Part shown: positions 63,206 through 64,000 of the stretch, piece after piece | How positions within the stretch are numbered: position 1 is the first letter of the stretch | How the letters are laid out: each line of letters begins with the position of its first letter | From: Dyella caseinilytica | GTDB taxonomy: Bacteria; Pseudomonadota; Gammaproteobacteria; Xanthomonadales; Rhodanobacteraceae | DNA length: 64,000 nucleotides | Assembly: GCF_016865235.1 (NCBI RefSeq) | Contig: NZ_CP064030.1 | Span: forward strand, 3,844,001 to 3,908,000 | Reading direction: 5' to 3' | Made by a program: the position numbers and the translations under genes | The notes under the pieces: generated by a model | What the model was told of the DNA's origin: nothing | Databases searched by the model: none | Seen by the model: only the letters and a program-made list of their open reading frames with translations

Positions 63206-64000
63206 TTACACCGTCAGCGGATTCGGCTTGTCCGGATCAAGCTTGTACTCGCGAATGGCACGCGCCACGTCCTTGGCGTTGACCTTGCCGTCCTTAGCCA
63301 ATGCCGCCAGTGCAGCATGTGCAATCCAGTAACGATCCACTTCGAAGAAGTTGCGCAGGTGTTCGCGCGTATCCGAGCGGCCGAAGCCGTCGGTGCCGAG
63401 CACGGTGTAGCGCATGCCATCCGGGATGAAGGCGCGGATCTGGTCGGCGTATTCGCGCACGTAGTCGGTGGCAGCAATCACAGGTCCCTGGCGACCTTGC
63501 AGCAGACCGGTGACATATGGCACGCGCTGTTCGGCTTCCGGATGCAGGCGGTTCCAGCGTTCGGCATCAAAACCATCGCGGCGCACTTCAATGAAGCTGG
63601 GTACGGACCAGATGTCGGCGCTGACACCGAAATCCTTCTCCAGCAATTCAGCCGCGGCGATCACTTCGCGCAGGATGGTGCCCGAGCCGAGCAATTGCAC
63701 ACGCGTCTCGCTCTTCTTCGCTTTGCCACCATCCTTGAACAGGTACATGCCCTTGACGATGCCTTCCTCGACGCCTTGCGGCAGATCGGGATGGGCATAG
63801 TTTTCGTTCATGACTGTAAGGTAGTAGTAGACGTCTTCCTGATCTTCCAGCATGCGGCGCGTGCCGTCCTGCAGGATCACAGCGACTTCATACGAGAAGG
63901 TCGGATCGTACGCACGCACGTTCGGGATCGAACCGGCGAGCAGATGCGAATGCCCGTCTTCATGCTGCAGGCCTTCGCCATTGAGCGTGGTGCGGCCGGA
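63206..64000 (-). CDS. aceE: Pyruvate dehydrogenase E1 component, C-terminal part (cut by window edge)
   Basis: The frame is open from the right edge to the stop at 63206. The visible 264 residues match the C-terminal third of homodimeric AceE: NVRAYDPTFSYEVAVI, DVYYYLTVMNENYAHP, VPSFIEVRRDGFDAERW and LGTDGFGRSDTREHLRNFFEVD. It decarboxylates pyruvate with thiamine diphosphate and feeds acetyl groups to AceF. The N-terminal part is outside the window, so its start is unknown. Confidence 0.95.
   Translation of the reverse strand, partial: SGRTTLNGEGLQHEDGHSHLLAGSIPNVRAYDPTFSYEVAVILQDGTRRMLEDQEDVYYYLTVMNENYAHPDLPQGVEEGIVKGMYLFKDGGKAKKSETRVQLLGSGTILREVIAAAELLEKDFGVSADIWSVPSFIEVRRDGFDAERWNRLHPEAEQRVPYVTGLLQGRQGPVIAATDYVREYADQIRAFIPDGMRYTVLGTDGFGRSDTREHLRNFFEVDRYWIAHAALAALAKDGKVNAKDVARAIREYKLDPDKPNPLTV

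Noticed and set aside
1..64000. CRISPR arrays, tRNA or rRNA genes, complete transposons
   Set aside because: No regularly spaced direct repeats, cloverleaf/TPsiC-like segments or transposase genes were found on reading through the sequence.

Overview
The window looks like chromosomal DNA of a gammaproteobacterium of the Xanthomonadales/Lysobacterales, most like Rhodanobacteraceae (Dyella, Rhodanobacter, Luteibacter). This is inferred from protein sequences, moderately high GC content, the number of TonB-dependent receptors, the separation of aceE from aceF-lpdA, and the lexA-imuA-imuB-dnaE2 mutasome. No tRNA, rRNA, CRISPR array, prophage or complete insertion sequence was seen.

Layout. Bases 1-16.1 kb hold a MocR-type regulator, a Tat-exported phospholipase C, a Fec-like cell-surface signalling operon (ECF sigma, FecR, STN-bearing TonB receptor, periplasmic PHP hydrolase), a likely iron/2-oxoglutarate oxygenase, and a four-gene operon of TonB receptor, Tat-exported flavin amine oxidase, cytochrome c and RidA. 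Bases 16.8-26.6 kb hold glmS, a cystathionine beta-synthase, a DUF465 protein, two coiled-coil envelope proteins, pilU, maleylacetoacetate isomerase, pgk and a HAD phosphatase. Bases 26.7-33.6 kb hold the SOS operon lexA-imuA-imuB-dnaE2-alkB on the minus strand. Next come a propeller-type diguanylate cyclase, an amino acid permease, a DJ-1/PfpI protein, an ATP-grasp enzyme, dinB and a secreted alpha-glucuronidase (33.6-43.5 kb). Then come the E3 and E2 subunits of pyruvate dehydrogenase (44.3-47.6 kb). The rest is small envelope proteins, redox enzymes, a stress protein, a ferritin-like protein, a membrane LytTR regulator, an MFS exporter and a GST. The window ends inside aceE (E1).

Most striking observation. 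Two copies of a complex structured element occur at 22456-22746 and 31839-32135. Each has a 29-32 bp outer stem enclosing a 233-nt core with two long hairpins, so the predicted fold is a three-way junction. All part lengths in the core match exactly between copies. One 70-nt core loop is 67/70 identical. The hairpin stems differ by paired compensatory changes, and the outer stems are almost unrelated in their outer part. Both copies point the same way and end 0-4 nt before a start codon (pilU and imuB), and the second sits inside the SOS mutasome operon. I do not recognise the element. It could be a cis-acting leader RNA, a mobile palindromic element, or both.

Other notable points are an amine oxidase-cytochrome c-RidA operon that suggests periplasmic oxidation with imine clean-up, a repeat-derived interdomain linker in the E3 protein, and a family of short palindromic repeats between genes.
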